NCBI RefSeq assembly: GCF_001718795.1
Contig: NZ_CP013435.1
Location: 1,674,001-1,738,000, forward strand
Length of the DNA stretch: 64,000 bases
Reading direction: 5' to 3'
From: Burkholderia latens
Lineage (GTDB): Bacteria; Pseudomonadota; Gammaproteobacteria; Burkholderiales; Burkholderiaceae
Made by a program: the position numbers and the translations under genes. Under the pieces are notes generated by a model that made no database searches, was not told the DNA's origin, and was given only the letters and a program-made list of their open reading frames with translations. Below are positions 34,658 to 43,728 of this stretch, in pieces. Position 1 is the first letter of the stretch, and each line of letters opens with the position of its first letter.

Positions 34658-35326
34658 ATGGCAATGGCGGAAGTGCTCGAACGATCGGCAGCAGCCCCGG
34701 CAAACCCGTTCGTCGCCGGTTGTCCGGAGCGGCCGTCGCGCCCCGCGCGGCGTGTGCGCCGAGTCGCGGAGTCGCGCGCGCACGGCGCGCTGCTCGACGT
34801 GCTGATCGCCCATCGGGCAATGCTTGTGAACGTCGCGCGCGGCTTCGTCGGATGCGCGAGCCGCGCCGAAGACGTCGTGCACGACGTGTTCGTGAAGCTC
34901 GTCGAATTTCCGAACCAGGACGCGGTGCGCCAGCCGGTTGCATACGTGACGCGGATGGTGCGCAACGCATCGATCGACGCGTGCCGCCGGCAGAGTCTTG
35001 AAAACGTCTATCACACGGAAGAGGACGACGGCTTGGACGTTCCGTCGCCGGAGCCGACTCCCGAGGCCGCGCTGGTGACGCGCGACACGCTGCGTCGCGT
35101 GTGGGCTGCGCTCGACGACCTGCCGGCGCGCAGCCGCGCGGCGTTCGAGATGGTGCGGTTGCGCGAGGAGACGCTGCAGAGCGCGGCGCGCGCGCTGAAC
35201 GTGTCGCAGACGCTCGTGCATTTCATGGTGCGCGATGCCGAACGGCACTGCGTGGAATGTCTCGACGCGTGCCAGCGCGGCGTCGCTTGCCCGGTGTTTC
35301 TCGGCGGCCGCGCACGGCGCCGGTAA
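34658..35326 (+). CDS. orbS: Iron-starvation ECF sigma factor OrbS
   Basis: The 222-residue sigma factor has region 2 ([37 protein letters not shown]) and region 4 ([46 protein letters not shown]), typical of the PvdS group. It directs RNA polymerase to the ornibactin promoters. The ATG at 34658 has GGAG 7 bases upstream. The frame is open to 34481, but that extension is not sigma-like. No anti-sigma gene is adjacent, so control is through Fur at the promoter. The TAA stop doubles as the -35 box of the next promoter. Confidence 0.95.
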   Translation: MAMAEVLERSAAAPANPFVAGCPERPSRPARRVRRVAESRAHGALLDVLIAHRAMLVNVARGFVGCASRAEDVVHDVFVKLVEFPNQDAVRQPVAYVTRMVRNASIDACRRQSLENVYHTEEDDGLDVPSPEPTPEAALVTRDTLRRVWAALDDLPARSRAAFEMVRLREETLQSAARALNVSQTLVHFMVRDAERHCVECLDACQRGVACPVFLGGRARRR

Positions 35327-35348
35327 AAAATCGCGCCGGCCAATCGTC
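35324..35348 (+). promoter_or_regulatory. OrbS-dependent promoter of orbH
   Basis: TAAA (35324-35327), exactly 17 bases, CGTC (35345-35348): the PvdS/OrbS consensus. The TAAA is the orbS stop codon plus one base. Predicted transcription starts about 65 bases before orbH. Confidence 0.88.
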
Positions 35349-35420
35349 TTCAACACAGGAGCGGCCGAATCGACGGTTCGCCGCTTCGCCTTCTTCAACC
35401 GCCTTCCGCTTTTTCCGATC

Positions 35421-35660
35421 ATGACGCAAGCCACGACGCCTTCCGATACCGACGACATCGTCTACACGGTCGTCATCAACGACGAAGAACAGTATTCGAT
35501 CTGGCCGACGTTCCGGCCCGTGCCGGCCGGCTGGCGCGAAGTTGGCGTGAGCGGCCCGAAGGCCGATTGCCTCGCGCACATCGAAACGGTCTGGACCGAC
35601 ATGCGCCCGGCGAGCCTGCGCCGCGCGATGGACGGCGAGCGCGCTTCACGCGCGTCGTGA
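35421..35660 (+). CDS. orbH: MbtH-like protein OrbH
   Basis: The 79-residue protein has the MbtH signature: [10 protein letters not shown], then [20 protein letters not shown] and SLR. MbtH proteins bind and activate adenylation domains of non-ribosomal peptide synthetases, here OrbI and/or OrbJ. It is first in the orbHGCDFB operon, after the OrbS promoter. No Shine-Dalgarno is obvious before ATG 35421, but the family begins there. Confidence 0.93.
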   Translation: MTQATTPSDTDDIVYTVVINDEEQYSIWPTFRPVPAGWREVGVSGPKADCLAHIETVWTDMRPASLRRAMDGERASRAS

Positions 35661-35705
35661 CCTGCTGCGCCGCCCGTGCGGCGCGCCATCTGAAGAGGAC
35701 GTTGC

Positions 35706-36725
35706 ATGACCCTGCTTTCGTTGCCGACGCTCGACGACCTGCGTATCGAGCCGGGACTGCCCACCGTCGTGTCGCCGCGCAGCGCCGACGGGATGTCGAT
35801 CGATGCGCTCGCGCCGCTCGCGCACGCGATCGCCGCCGACACGCTCGAGCGCGCGGGCGGTGTGTTGTTTACCGGTTTTCACGTGCCGTCGATCGATGCG
35901 TTCCAGCGGTTCGCGGCATCGTTCGGCGATCCGCTGATCGGCTATGAATACGCGTCGACGCCGCGCAGCCAGGTCGAAGGCGCGGTCTACACGTCGACCG
36001 AATACCCGCCGCATCGCGCAATTCCGTTGCACAACGAGCAGTCGTATACGCGCGAATGGCCGCTGCGAATCTGGTTCCACTGCGCGCTCGCGGCGCCGAA
36101 GGGCGGCGCAACGCCGATCGCGGACAGCCGCGCCGTCCATCGGGCGCTCGATCCCGCGCTCGTTGCGCGCTTCGAGCAGCGCGAGCTGCTGTACGTGCGC
36201 AATTTCGGCCAGGGACTCGATCTGCCATGGCAGCAGTCGTTCGGCACCGACGAGCCGGCGCAAGTCGAGCGCATGTGCGCGGCGCGCGGGATCGAATGCG
36301 CATGGCGCACCGGCGACGACGGCGAACTGCTGCTGCGCACGCGTGAACGCTGCCAGGCCGTCGCGCGCCATCCGCGCACGGGTGAGCGCGTGTGGTTCAA
36401 CCAGGCGAACCTGTTTCACCTGTCCGCGCTCGACGAGGACATGCAGGACGCGCTCGTCGACGCGGTCGGGCTCGAGAACGTACCGCGCAACGTCTATTAC
36501 GGCGACGGTGCGCCGCTCGAGGCCGATGCGCTGGCGGAGATACGCGGCGTGCTCGACCGCCAGCGCATCGTGTTTCCGTGGCAGACCGGCGACGTGCTGA
36601 TGCTCGACAACATGCTGAGCGCACATGCGCGCGACCCGTTCGAAGGGCCGCGCAAGGTGGTCGTCGCGATGGCGCAGAGTTACACGGCGCCGCGTGCGGC
36701 CGAACGGAGGACCGATGACGCGTAG
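35706..36725 (+). CDS. orbG: TauD-family aspartate beta-hydroxylase OrbG
   Basis: The 339-residue Fe(II)/2-oxoglutarate dioxygenase shows the facial triad: His109 and Glu111 in PLHNEQSY and His307 in MLSAHARDPF, with Arg316 (GPRKVVV) to hold 2-oxoglutarate. It resembles SyrP-type enzymes. Ornibactin contains D-beta-hydroxyaspartate, so OrbG probably hydroxylates Asp bound to OrbI; that assignment is inferred from product structure and gene context. Note that E rather than D is the acidic iron ligand. It overlaps orbC by 11 bases. Confidence 0.9.
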   Translation: MTLLSLPTLDDLRIEPGLPTVVSPRSADGMSIDALAPLAHAIAADTLERAGGVLFTGFHVPSIDAFQRFAASFGDPLIGYEYASTPRSQVEGAVYTSTEYPPHRAIPLHNEQSYTREWPLRIWFHCALAAPKGGATPIADSRAVHRALDPALVARFEQRELLYVRNFGQGLDLPWQQSFGTDEPAQVERMCAARGIECAWRTGDDGELLLRTRERCQAVARHPRTGERVWFNQANLFHLSALDEDMQDALVDAVGLENVPRNVYYGDGAPLEADALAEIRGVLDRQRIVFPWQTGDVLMLDNMLSAHARDPFEGPRKVVVAMAQSYTAPRAAERRTDDA

Positions 36726-37587
36726 TACCGCCGCGCTTGCCGCGCGCGGGTTGACGGTGGGTTATCGCGACCATGTCGTGATCGACGGGCTGGACCTGTC
36801 GATCGCGGCCGGCCGCGTCACGGCGCTGTGCGGCCCGAACGGCTGTGGCAAAAGCACGCTGCTGCGCACGCTCGCGGGCCTGCAGCCCGCGCGTGCAGGG
36901 CAGATCGACGTGAACGGCAGGCCGCTCGCGTCGTTTCGCCGTCGCGCGCTCGCGCGCGAACTCACGATGCTCGCGCAGTTCAACCAGATTCCGTCGGGGC
37001 TGACCGTGCGCGAACTCGTCGCGTACGGACGCTATGCATACGGCGGCTTCCTGCGCGGATTGTCGCGCGCCGATCATGCGGCGATTGAGGAGGCGCTCGA
37101 TACGAGCGGACTCGCGGGTGACGCCGAGCGCGACGTCGGCGCGCTGTCGGGCGGCGAGCGGCAGCGCGCTTGGATTGCGATGGCGCTCGCGCAGCAGGCG
37201 CCGATCGTGCTGCTGGACGAACCGACAACCTATCTCGACATCCATCACCAGCTCGACATCCTCGACGCGCTGCGTGCGCTGAACCGCGCGCGCGGATTGA
37301 CGATCGTCTGGGTGCTGCACGACCTGAACCAGGCGGCTGCGTACAGCGACGACATCGTGCTGATGCGCGCTGGCCGCGTCGTCGCGCAAGGCTCGCCCGA
37401 CGCGATGCTCGAGCCCGCGCAGCTGCGCGCGGCGTTCGGCGTCGACATGCTGAAGCTCGCGCACCCGCAGACCGGCGCGCCGATGTGCGTGCCGGCTTAT
37501 GGGCCGCCGGCTGAATCGCCGGGGCCGAAAGCATCGGGCGCCGCGCACGCGTTCGAGCGTGCGATCGACCGGGACATCGCCGTATGA
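36715..37587 (+). CDS. orbC: Ferric-ornibactin ABC transporter ATPase OrbC
   Basis: The 290-residue FepC/FhuC-type ATPase has Walker A GPNGCGKST (40-48), signature LSGGERQRAWIAMAL and Walker B IVLLDEPTTYLDIHHQ. ATG 36715 has GGAGG just upstream. It energises uptake of the ferric siderophore with OrbB and OrbD. It overlaps orbG by 11 bases and orbD by 4. Confidence 0.93.
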   Translation: MTRSTAALAARGLTVGYRDHVVIDGLDLSIAAGRVTALCGPNGCGKSTLLRTLAGLQPARAGQIDVNGRPLASFRRRALARELTMLAQFNQIPSGLTVRELVAYGRYAYGGFLRGLSRADHAAIEEALDTSGLAGDAERDVGALSGGERQRAWIAMALAQQAPIVLLDEPTTYLDIHHQLDILDALRALNRARGLTIVWVLHDLNQAAAYSDDIVLMRAGRVVAQGSPDAMLEPAQLRAAFGVDMLKLAHPQTGAPMCVPAYGPPAESPGPKASGAAHAFERAIDRDIAV

Positions 37588-39677
37588 CGACGTTCGCGAT
37601 GCGCAAGCGGCTCTCGGCGAGCGGGCAGCGTAGCGTTCGCGGCCGTCGCGCGGGCGCGCTCGCGCTCGGCCTCGTCGCGCTGATCGCGGCGCTGGCGGTG
37701 CTGCGCGTCGCGCCCGACCTGCACGTATGGTGGAATGCCGCGCCGGGCAGCGACGCCGCCGCGCTTGCCGGCGTGTTCCTGTTCGACCTCAATCTGCCGC
37801 GCGTCGCGGCCGCGCTGGTCGCGGGCGGCTGCCTCGGCATCGCCGGCGCGCTGTTCCAGTCGCTCACGCGCAATCCGCTCGCGTCGCCCGATCTGCTCGG
37901 CGTGACGGGCGGCGCACAGCTCGGCCTGCTCGCAGCGATGCTGGTGCCGGCGCTCGCCGGCGTCGCGTCGGTGCCGCTGCTGTTCGTCAGCGGGCTGATC
38001 GCCGCCGCGCTCGCGATCGTCGCGGCCGGCGGCTGGCGCGCGACACCGCTGCGGCTCGTGCTCGCGGGCAGTGTATGCATGTTGCTGTTCGCGGCGCTGT
38101 CGACGCTCGTGCTCGCGTTTTTCGAGCAGAACATCGCGGGCGCCGCGCTGTGGACCAACGGCAGTCTTTATCAACCCGGCGCGACCGGGCTCGCGCTCGC
38201 CGCGCGCTGGCTCGTCGTACCGCTCGTCGCGTTGCCGTTCGTGATCCGGCCGCTGAATCCGCTCGCGCTCGGCGACGATGCGGCGGCCGCGGCCGGCGTG
38301 CGCGTCGACGCGACGCGGCTCGCTGCGACGATCGTTGCGGTCGCGTTCACGAGCGTCGCGGTCAGCATCGCGGGCCCGCTGTCGTACGTCGGGCTCGTCG
38401 CGCCGAACCTGCTGCGGCAGGTGCGCGGCGCGCGTGCGGCGCGGCTCGGCGTGCTGGTGCCGCTGTCGGCGCTCGCGGGCGGTGCGCTCGTGCTCGTCAC
38501 CGACAGCGCGGTGCTCGCGTCGGGCCTCGACGCGACGCTGTCGACCGGCGTTGCGATCGCGCTGGTCGGCACGCCGCTGATGCTCGCGATGATCCGGCGC
38601 GGCGCCGCGTGGTCGGGCGTGCTGCATGCGCAGGCCGAGCGCGCGGCCGGCAGCGGCTCGACGCGGATCGTCGGCTCGCTGGAGCGGCTCGACTGGCCGC
38701 TGCGCACCGCACTGTTCGTCGCGGCCGGCGCGCTCGCGGTGTTCGTCGGCGTATCCGCCGGCCCCGAGTGGCTGTCGCCCGCGCGCTGGGCCGCCGCGCT
38801 GTCGGGCCACGACGCGCTCGCGCGGATGCTGATCGATCTGCGCATGCCGCGCCTGCTGTGTGCGCTGCTCGCGGGCGCGCTGCTCGCCGTGAGCGGCGTC
38901 GCGATGCAAAGCGTCGTGCGCAATCCGCTCGCCGGCCCCGAAGTGCTCGGCGTCACGCAGGGCGCGGGGCTCGTCACGCTGCTCGCGTTGTCGACGTGGC
39001 CGCTGATGGGCCACGCAACGCTGGCGGCCGCTGCGCTGCTCGGCGGTGCGCTGTCGCTCGCGATCACGCTCGCGTTGAATCACCGGCATCGCTACGCGCC
39101 GCTCGCGGTCGCGCTGACCGGCATCGTGATCGGCGCGCTGTGGACCACGCTCGCGCAGTGGCTGATCACGCAGCAGAGCGTGCAACCCGCGCGCTTTGTC
39201 GTGTGGCTCGTCGGCGGCACGTACGGCCGCAGCTGGGGCGAGGTGTCGATGCTCGTGCCGTGGTGTGCGCTCGCGGTGCCCGTGTTCGCGTGGCTCGCGC
39301 GGCCGCTCGACATGCTCGCGCTCGGCGACGACCAGGCCGCCGCACTCGGCTTGCCGGTCGCCGCACTGCGGCCGCTCGCGTTGACGATCGCGACGCTCGC
39401 CGCGTGCGCGGCCGTCGCGGCAGTCGGGCCGGTCGGCTTCATCGGGCTGATGGCGCCGCACGTCGCGACGATGCTCGGTGCGCGCCGGCATCGCACGCGC
39501 TTGTGGCTCGCGGCAGCATGCGGCGCGCTGATTCTCGGCTGCGCCGATCTTGCGGCCCGCACGGTCGTCGCGCCGCGCGAGGTGCCGGCCGGCGTGCTGA
39601 CTGCGCTGATCGGCGCGCCGTACCTCCTCGGCCTGCTGATCGTCGAGGGGCGCCGCGGCCGGCGCGCGGGTCGATGA
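37584..39677 (+). CDS. orbD: Ferric-ornibactin permease OrbD (fused, FhuB-like)
   Basis: The 697-residue protein is two BtuC/FecCD permease units in one chain, like FhuB (about 660 residues). Each half has the motif LPRVAAALVAGGCLGIAGALFQSLTRNPLASPDLLGVTGG or RMPRLLCALLAGALLAVSGVAMQSVVRNPLAGPEVLGVTQG. Each also has the cytoplasmic loop (LALGDDAAAAAGVRV, MLALGDDQAAALGL) and the SIAGPLSYVGLVAPN or VGPVGFIGLMAPH segment. About 20 membrane helices are expected. The start overlaps orbC (ATGA) and the stop overlaps orbF (ATGA). Confidence 0.93.
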   Translation: MTTFAMRKRLSASGQRSVRGRRAGALALGLVALIAALAVLRVAPDLHVWWNAAPGSDAAALAGVFLFDLNLPRVAAALVAGGCLGIAGALFQSLTRNPLASPDLLGVTGGAQLGLLAAMLVPALAGVASVPLLFVSGLIAAALAIVAAGGWRATPLRLVLAGSVCMLLFAALSTLVLAFFEQNIAGAALWTNGSLYQPGATGLALAARWLVVPLVALPFVIRPLNPLALGDDAAAAAGVRVDATRLAATIVAVAFTSVAVSIAGPLSYVGLVAPNLLRQVRGARAARLGVLVPLSALAGGALVLVTDSAVLASGLDATLSTGVAIALVGTPLMLAMIRRGAAWSGVLHAQAERAAGSGSTRIVGSLERLDWPLRTALFVAAGALAVFVGVSAGPEWLSPARWAAALSGHDALARMLIDLRMPRLLCALLAGALLAVSGVAMQSVVRNPLAGPEVLGVTQGAGLVTLLALSTWPLMGHATLAAAALLGGALSLAITLALNHRHRYAPLAVALTGIVIGALWTTLAQWLITQQSVQPARFVVWLVGGTYGRSWGEVSMLVPWCALAVPVFAWLARPLDMLALGDDQAAALGLPVAALRPLALTIATLAACAAVAAVGPVGFIGLMAPHVATMLGARRHRTRLWLAAACGALILGCADLAARTVVAPREVPAGVLTALIGAPYLLGLLIVEGRRGRRAGR

Positions 39678-40474
39678 CGCCGGCGCTCGACGACGCGCGC
39701 GCCACGCGTTTCTCGACGTTCGCGCCCGAGCCGTTTGCCGGGCATCTCGACGTCGTGTGGCTCGGCATGCCGGACGACGTGCACGCGCCGGGCCGCACCG
39801 TCGTGCCGGTCGGCGCGCTGCCCGATCATCGCGACGCGATGCTCGACGCGATGGTCCGCCATTACGGTGGCGATCCGGCGCGGCATGCGCGCGCATTGAT
39901 GTCGCAATGGAGCAAATACTACTTCGGCCGCGCGGCGCCCGCGGGCGTGGTCGCCGCGCTGACGCTCGGCCGGCCGCTCGACATGGCGCCCGATCGCACG
40001 TTCGTCGCACTCGACGACGGAATGCCGGCCGCGCTGTATTTCGCGCGCGACGCGCTCGGCGCGCCGTGCGACGCGCCCGCGCCGCGCTATGCAGCGCTCG
40101 TCGCGCATCTCGGCGCGGTGATCGAACTGCTCGCCGCGATGGGCCGCGTGACGCCGCGCGTGCTGTGGAGCAACGCGGGCAATCTGCTCGATTATCTGCT
40201 CGGCACCTACCGTTCGCTGCCGTGCGCAGCCGATCCCGGCCGCGATGCGGACTGGCTGTTCGGTTCGGCGTGCATGCACGGCGAGCCGAACCCGCTGCGC
40301 ACGCCCGTGCGCGACGCCGTGCCGCGCTCGCGGCTGCTGCCGACACCGTTTCGTGCGCGGCGCGTGTGTTGCCTGCGCTATGAAATTCCAGGAGAAACGC
40401 AACTGTGTGGAAGCTGCCCGCTGCTTTTGACGATGGACGACGCGGCACTCGCCGAGCAGGACGCGATCCGCTGA
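39674..40474 (+). CDS. orbF: Ferric siderophore reductase OrbF (FhuF-like)
   Basis: The 266-residue protein ends with the unusual 2Fe-2S ligand set of FhuF: Cys232-Cys233, then Cys245 and Cys248 by my count. It reduces iron from imported ferric-ornibactin in the cytoplasm so that Fe(II) is released. It overlaps orbD by four bases and the probable orbB start by 70 bases. It is in the published ornibactin cluster at this position. Confidence 0.9.
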   Translation: MTPALDDARATRFSTFAPEPFAGHLDVVWLGMPDDVHAPGRTVVPVGALPDHRDAMLDAMVRHYGGDPARHARALMSQWSKYYFGRAAPAGVVAALTLGRPLDMAPDRTFVALDDGMPAALYFARDALGAPCDAPAPRYAALVAHLGAVIELLAAMGRVTPRVLWSNAGNLLDYLLGTYRSLPCAADPGRDADWLFGSACMHGEPNPLRTPVRDAVPRSRLLPTPFRARRVCCLRYEIPGETQLCGSCPLLLTMDDAALAEQDAIR

Positions 40475-41502
40475 CGGCGGTCGCGCATGCCGGCCGCCGG
40501 CATGCGCTCGGCGCGCTCGCGGCGCTCGGCGTCGCGTTCGTCGCGCCGGGCGTCGCAGCCGCCGACAATCCGCGCGCGGGCGGGCGCAGCGCGGTTGCGC
40601 CGGCGGGCGGCGCGCTCGCCGGCAACCCTGTCGTCTCGCAGGCGAGCGCGACGATGCCCGTGCGGCCGCAGCGCATCGTCGCGCTCGATTTCATGTTCGC
40701 GGAAAGCGCGATCGCGCTCGACATCGTGCCGGCCGGCATGGCCGATACCGCGTTCTACCCGGGTTGGCTCGGTTACGAGAGCGACCGGCTCGCGCGCGTG
40801 ACCGACATCGGCTCGCGGCAGGAGCCGGGGCTCGAGGCGATCGCGGCCGTGAAGCCCGATCTGATCGTCGGCGTCGGCTTTCGCCATGCGCCGATCTTCG
40901 CTGCGCTCGACCGGATCGCGCCGACGATCCTGTTCCAGTTCAGCCCGAACGTTTCCGAAGACGGTGTGCCCGTCACGCAACTCGACTGGATGCGGCAAAT
41001 CTTCCGGACGATCGGTCACGTGACCGGGCGCGACGCGCGTGCGCGGGCGGTCGAAGCGCAACTCGACGCGGGGATCGCACGCAATGCGTCGCGGCTCGAG
41101 GCGGCCGGCCGCCGCGGCGAGCGCGTCGCGTTGCTGCAGGATCTCGGGCTGCCGGACCGCTACTGGGCGTATACGGGCAACAGTACGTCGGCGGGGCTTG
41201 CGCGCGCGCTGGGGCTCGATCCATGGCCGAAGAAGCCGACGCGGGAAGGCACGCTTTACGTGACGTCCGCGGATCTGCTCACGCAACGCGATCTCGCGGT
41301 GCTGTTCGTCACTGCAACGGGGATGGACGTGCCGCTGTCGTCGAAACTCGATTCGCCGGTGTGGCGCTTCGTGCCCGCGCTGCGCGAGCACAGGATCGCG
41401 CTCGTCGAGCGGAACATCTGGGGGTTCGGCGGGCCGATGTCGGCGCTGAAGCTGGCCGACGTGATGACCGATTCGGTACTGAAGCTGCCGGCCGCGCGCT
41501 GA
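40405..41502 (+). CDS. orbB: Ferric-ornibactin periplasmic binding protein OrbB
   Basis: The 365-residue FhuD/FepB-type binding protein has the iron-siderophore binding fold ([48 protein letters not shown]). The GTG at 40405 is the only suitable start and has GGAGA 9 bases upstream. That makes the first 23 codons overlap the orbF 3' end in another frame. The signal region reads [19 protein letters not shown], a possible Tat (twin-arginine) signal. It hands the ferric complex to OrbD. It is the last gene of this operon. Confidence 0.9.
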   Translation: MWKLPAAFDDGRRGTRRAGRDPLTAVAHAGRRHALGALAALGVAFVAPGVAAADNPRAGGRSAVAPAGGALAGNPVVSQASATMPVRPQRIVALDFMFAESAIALDIVPAGMADTAFYPGWLGYESDRLARVTDIGSRQEPGLEAIAAVKPDLIVGVGFRHAPIFAALDRIAPTILFQFSPNVSEDGVPVTQLDWMRQIFRTIGHVTGRDARARAVEAQLDAGIARNASRLEAAGRRGERVALLQDLGLPDRYWAYTGNSTSAGLARALGLDPWPKKPTREGTLYVTSADLLTQRDLAVLFVTATGMDVPLSSKLDSPVWRFVPALREHRIALVERNIWGFGGPMSALKLADVMTDSVLKLPAAR

Positions 41503-41657
41503 GCGCGCGGGTGGTCGCTGGCGCGGGCAGGGAGGCGCGGCGCGAAGGTTCTTTCCGCGCCATCGCAGAGGTGTCGTGAACACGCCAGTCGACCGAGCAA
41601 CGTCTTGCGCGCCGTCGGCTCTTCCGGCTCCCTCCGACCGTTCGAGCCGGATACCGT

Positions 41658-41698
41658 CGGCCGCTCGTGCGCCGCGTGTTCCGGCGCACGGGCGGCCG
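41658..41698. terminator. Hairpin between convergent orbB and orbE
   Basis: A 16-bp stem (41658-41673 with 41683-41698, one G-U pair) with a 9-base loop sits between the two convergent genes. A second, weaker 7-bp stem is at 41534-41561. No long T-run follows, so it is likely a bidirectional terminator of modest strength. Confidence 0.55.
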
Positions 41699-41712
41699 TT
41701 GCCGATCCGTAC

Positions 41713-43458
41713 TTACGCGCTCAGCGCGTCGGCGCCGTCCCGTGCGTGCGGCCGTGCGGGCGCCGTGTCGCTGACGATCTGCCCGTTGTCGAGCTTCAGC
41801 AGCCGATCGGCGAGGCCGAAGTAACGGTCGTCGTGCGTAATCACGATCACGGCCTTGCCGCGCGCGCGCAGCTCGGGCAGCAACTGCTCGTAAAACACGG
41901 CCTTGAACGACGGATCCTGATCGGCTGCCCATTCGTCGAACAGGTAGAACGGCCGGTCCTCCAGATACGCGACGACGAGCGCGAGCCGCTTGCGCTGGCC
42001 CGTCGACAGTGCGCGGTTCGAGAACGCACCGTCGACGACCTTCACCTTGTGATCCAGCGCGAGCTTCGCGAGCAGCGCGTTCGCGCGCGCGTCGGCCTGC
42101 GCGCGCGCCGGGTCGTCCGGATCGACGATCCCGAGCAGCGCATCGAACAGGTGGAAGTCGTTGAACACGGCGCTGAAGCGTTGCCGGTACGCGGCGCGCT
42201 CGCGCCAGCCGATCGTGCGGCCGTCGACCTCGATCGTGCCTTCCTCCGGCTCGTAGAGCCCCGTCAGCACCTTCGCGAGCGTGGTCTTGCCGCTGCCGTT
42301 GCCGCCGACGATAAACACCAGTTCGCCCGGCCGGATCGTCAGGTCGATCGGCCCGATCCGGAACATTCGTTCGTCGCGTTCGTGGAAATACGCGTGCGTG
42401 ACGCCGCGCAGCGTGACGGCGCCGGCCGGCGGCACGTCGGGCGCATCGCTCGCCGGCGGCACGGTGCGCAGCGCACCGAATTCGGTCATCACGCCTTCGA
42501 TCCGTCCGAGCGACACGCGCGCCGCGTTGACGGTCGGCAGATTGTTCAGCAGCCCGTCGAGCGGCACGAGCATGAACAGGAACACGACGACGTACCCGGC
42601 CGCGGTGCGCGCGTCCGCATGCACGCCGAGCTGCGGCCAGAACGCGGCCGCGCCGAGGAACACGTAGAACAGGAAGATGATCCAGCCGACGCCGACCGCA
42701 TACGCGCTGAACGCGCGGCGCCGGTGATCGCGCACTTCGCCGATCGCGGCGCCGAGCTGGCCGTCGACGAACTGGCGCGCGCGCGCGTCGTGCAGCTTCA
42801 GCTCCTTCGCGCCGGAGAACAGCGAGCCGAGATAGCCGAACAGGCGGTCCTGCGCGTGGCCGGCCGCTTCCAGCGATGCGATCGCGCGCCGGTCGCCGGT
42901 GTGGTAGCCGAGCGAGCCCGCGACGATCGCGGTCAGCGCGAGTGCGCACACCGGCCACGACAGCCATGCGAGATAGCCGAGGCAGCCGAACACGATCGAG
43001 CCGTGCATCACCAGATTCGGCAGCGCGAAGAACAGCATCGATACGTTGGTCGCGTCGTCGGTCAGCACCGACTGCACCGGCGCGGCGCCGATCCGCTCGA
43101 TGTCGCGCAGCTCGGCCGCGCCGACGCGGCGCGCGAGATGCACGCGCAGCCGCGCCATCGTGTCCTGCGACAGCCGTGCGAACAGCGTGCCCGAGACGAT
43201 GCGCGTGACGAGCGCGGTCACCGCGCACAGCGCGAACCGCCACGCGAGCGCCGCGTCGGCGGCGCCGGGCGTCGCGAGCGCGCGGTTCAGCGTCGCCACG
43301 AGCAGCACGCTCGCGATGCCGTTGAGCACGCACGCGACGAGCGCGAGCGCGAGCGACGCGCGGCTTTCGCGCAGCAGCGCGAGGATCAGGCGGGCCGCGG
43401 GGCGGCCGGGGGAAGCGTCGAGGGACGGCGGGGAAGAAGGCTCGTGAGCGGCGGTCAT
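41713..43458 (-). CDS. orbE: Ornibactin ABC exporter OrbE (PvdE/SyrD family)
   Basis: The 581-residue half-size exporter has six membrane helices in the N-terminal ~330 residues and an ATPase domain after. Walker A is GGNGSGKTT (about 382-390) and the signature is LSTGQRKRLAL. The characteristic FDEWAADQDPSFK of the cyclic-peptide/PvdE group follows. It exports ornibactin or its precursor across the inner membrane. The ATG at 43458 begins MTAAHEPSS; the frame is open upstream but not transporter-like. It is alone on the minus strand under its own OrbS promoter and divergent from orbI. Confidence 0.92.
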   Translation of the reverse strand: MTAAHEPSSPPSLDASPGRPAARLILALLRESRASLALALVACVLNGIASVLLVATLNRALATPGAADAALAWRFALCAVTALVTRIVSGTLFARLSQDTMARLRVHLARRVGAAELRDIERIGAAPVQSVLTDDATNVSMLFFALPNLVMHGSIVFGCLGYLAWLSWPVCALALTAIVAGSLGYHTGDRRAIASLEAAGHAQDRLFGYLGSLFSGAKELKLHDARARQFVDGQLGAAIGEVRDHRRRAFSAYAVGVGWIIFLFYVFLGAAAFWPQLGVHADARTAAGYVVVFLFMLVPLDGLLNNLPTVNAARVSLGRIEGVMTEFGALRTVPPASDAPDVPPAGAVTLRGVTHAYFHERDERMFRIGPIDLTIRPGELVFIVGGNGSGKTTLAKVLTGLYEPEEGTIEVDGRTIGWRERAAYRQRFSAVFNDFHLFDALLGIVDPDDPARAQADARANALLAKLALDHKVKVVDGAFSNRALSTGQRKRLALVVAYLEDRPFYLFDEWAADQDPSFKAVFYEQLLPELRARGKAVIVITHDDRYFGLADRLLKLDNGQIVSDTAPARPHARDGADALSA

Positions 43459-43561
43459 CGGCAACGTCGGTAAATGAAGGGCAGGCAAATTCTGCGGAAA
43501 CGGCAAAACTGACGTGAAAGCAGTGCACCGGCAGGCCCGGTTGCGGCTTTCCCACCTGATA

Positions 43562-43586
43562 GACGAACGGCGCGCGCAAATATTTA
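43562..43586 (-). promoter_or_regulatory. OrbS-dependent promoter of orbE
   Basis: Read on the minus strand: TAAA (43586-43583), exactly 17 bases, CGTC (43565-43562), about 104 bases before orbE. Its -10 region CGCGCCGTTCGTC is identical over 13 bases to that of the orbI promoter. Confidence 0.88.
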
Positions 43587-43634
43587 GCGCTGCCGTCAAA
43601 GAATGCGCTGGTTCGGACTTTGCGCATAAAACGG

Positions 43635-43659
43635 TAAAAAATCTGCCGCGCCGTTCGTC
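43635..43659 (+). promoter_or_regulatory. OrbS-dependent promoter of orbI
   Basis: TAAA (43635-43638), exactly 17 bases, CGTC (43656-43659), about 70 bases before orbI. It shares GGTAAAAAATC with the orbH promoter and CGCGCCGTTCGTC with the orbE promoter. Confidence 0.88.
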
Positions 43660-43728
43660 ACACCAGTGAAGCCGCCCAAGCGGCCCCGAGACTTGGCCTA
43701 AGCGGCCGGACCGAAGGACTTCACGCAC

